From assembly GCA_034508935.3 (NCBI GenBank), contig CM067455.1, positions 25,982,774 through 26,046,773 of the forward strand: a stretch of 64,000 bases of DNA, given 5' to 3'. The first letter of the stretch is position 1; each line of letters begins with the position of its first letter. Shown here one piece after another: positions 63,961 to 64,000 of the stretch. Source of the stretch: Berghia stephanieae (Eukaryota > Mollusca > Gastropoda > Nudibranchia > Aeolidiidae). The position numbers and the translations under genes were made by a program. A model generated the notes under the pieces. The model was given only the letters and a program-made list of their open reading frames with translations, searched no databases and was not told the origin of the DNA.

Positions 63961-64000
63961 TTAACCAGCACCACCCACGGAGGTATATAAAAACGGTACG

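Overview
The window is animal nuclear DNA: AT-rich, intron-rich, full of microsatellites, and dominated by short interspersed repeats. A gene for a somatomedin-B (SMB) protein of a kind common in molluscs, together with the repeat content, suggests an aquatic invertebrate, most probably a gastropod mollusc. The taxon is inferred and not proven by any single feature.

Three host loci are supported. (1) At 1774-4363 (+) lies an SMB-domain protein gene whose reading frame changes several times. (2) At 6061-9521 (-) are five exons of the peroxin PEX19. They cover the N-terminal and middle parts; the conserved C-terminal PMP-binding/farnesylation part is not visible in the window. (3) At 18719-59493 (-) is a complete HYOU1/GRP170 gene (ER lumenal Hsp110-like chaperone), which I resolve into 27 coding exons with consistent phases. 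It runs from the signal peptide to a C-terminal HQEL ER-retrieval signal and encodes about 1057 residues. Two exons carry apparent one-base indels at homopolymers that cancel in the total length. HYOU1 acts in ER protein folding and PEX19 in peroxisomal membrane protein import; they are neighbours on the same strand with no evident functional link.

The rest is mobile DNA. There are at least four tRNA-derived SINE families (called here A, B, H, K). Two retroposon families (C and D) share a 3'-terminal hairpin whose stem differs by compensatory changes. There is a LINE with a 5' inversion of the twin-priming type, an L2/CR1-like LINE 3' end, hammerhead-ribozyme-like motifs of Penelope-element type in inverted pairs, and an eroded mariner-like element. 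A 2.8-kb Mutator-like element with 9-bp target duplications lies upstream of HYOU1, and two or more MITE families have 6-7-bp target duplications. Many insertions keep perfect target-site duplications, so their order of insertion can be read. The clearest stack is at 54955-56045: a hammerhead-type element interrupted by retroposon C, itself interrupted by retroposon D.

Layout: 1-1773 inverted SINE pair; 1774-4363 SMB gene; 4364-6060 SINE and MITE; 6061-9521 PEX19; 9522-18718 intergenic with inverted LINE, AT/AAT microsatellites, minisatellite and retroposon D; 18719-59493 HYOU1, with introns holding nearly all repeat families; 59494-64000 HYOU1 5' flank with two SINEs and the Mutator-like element carrying a nested MITE.
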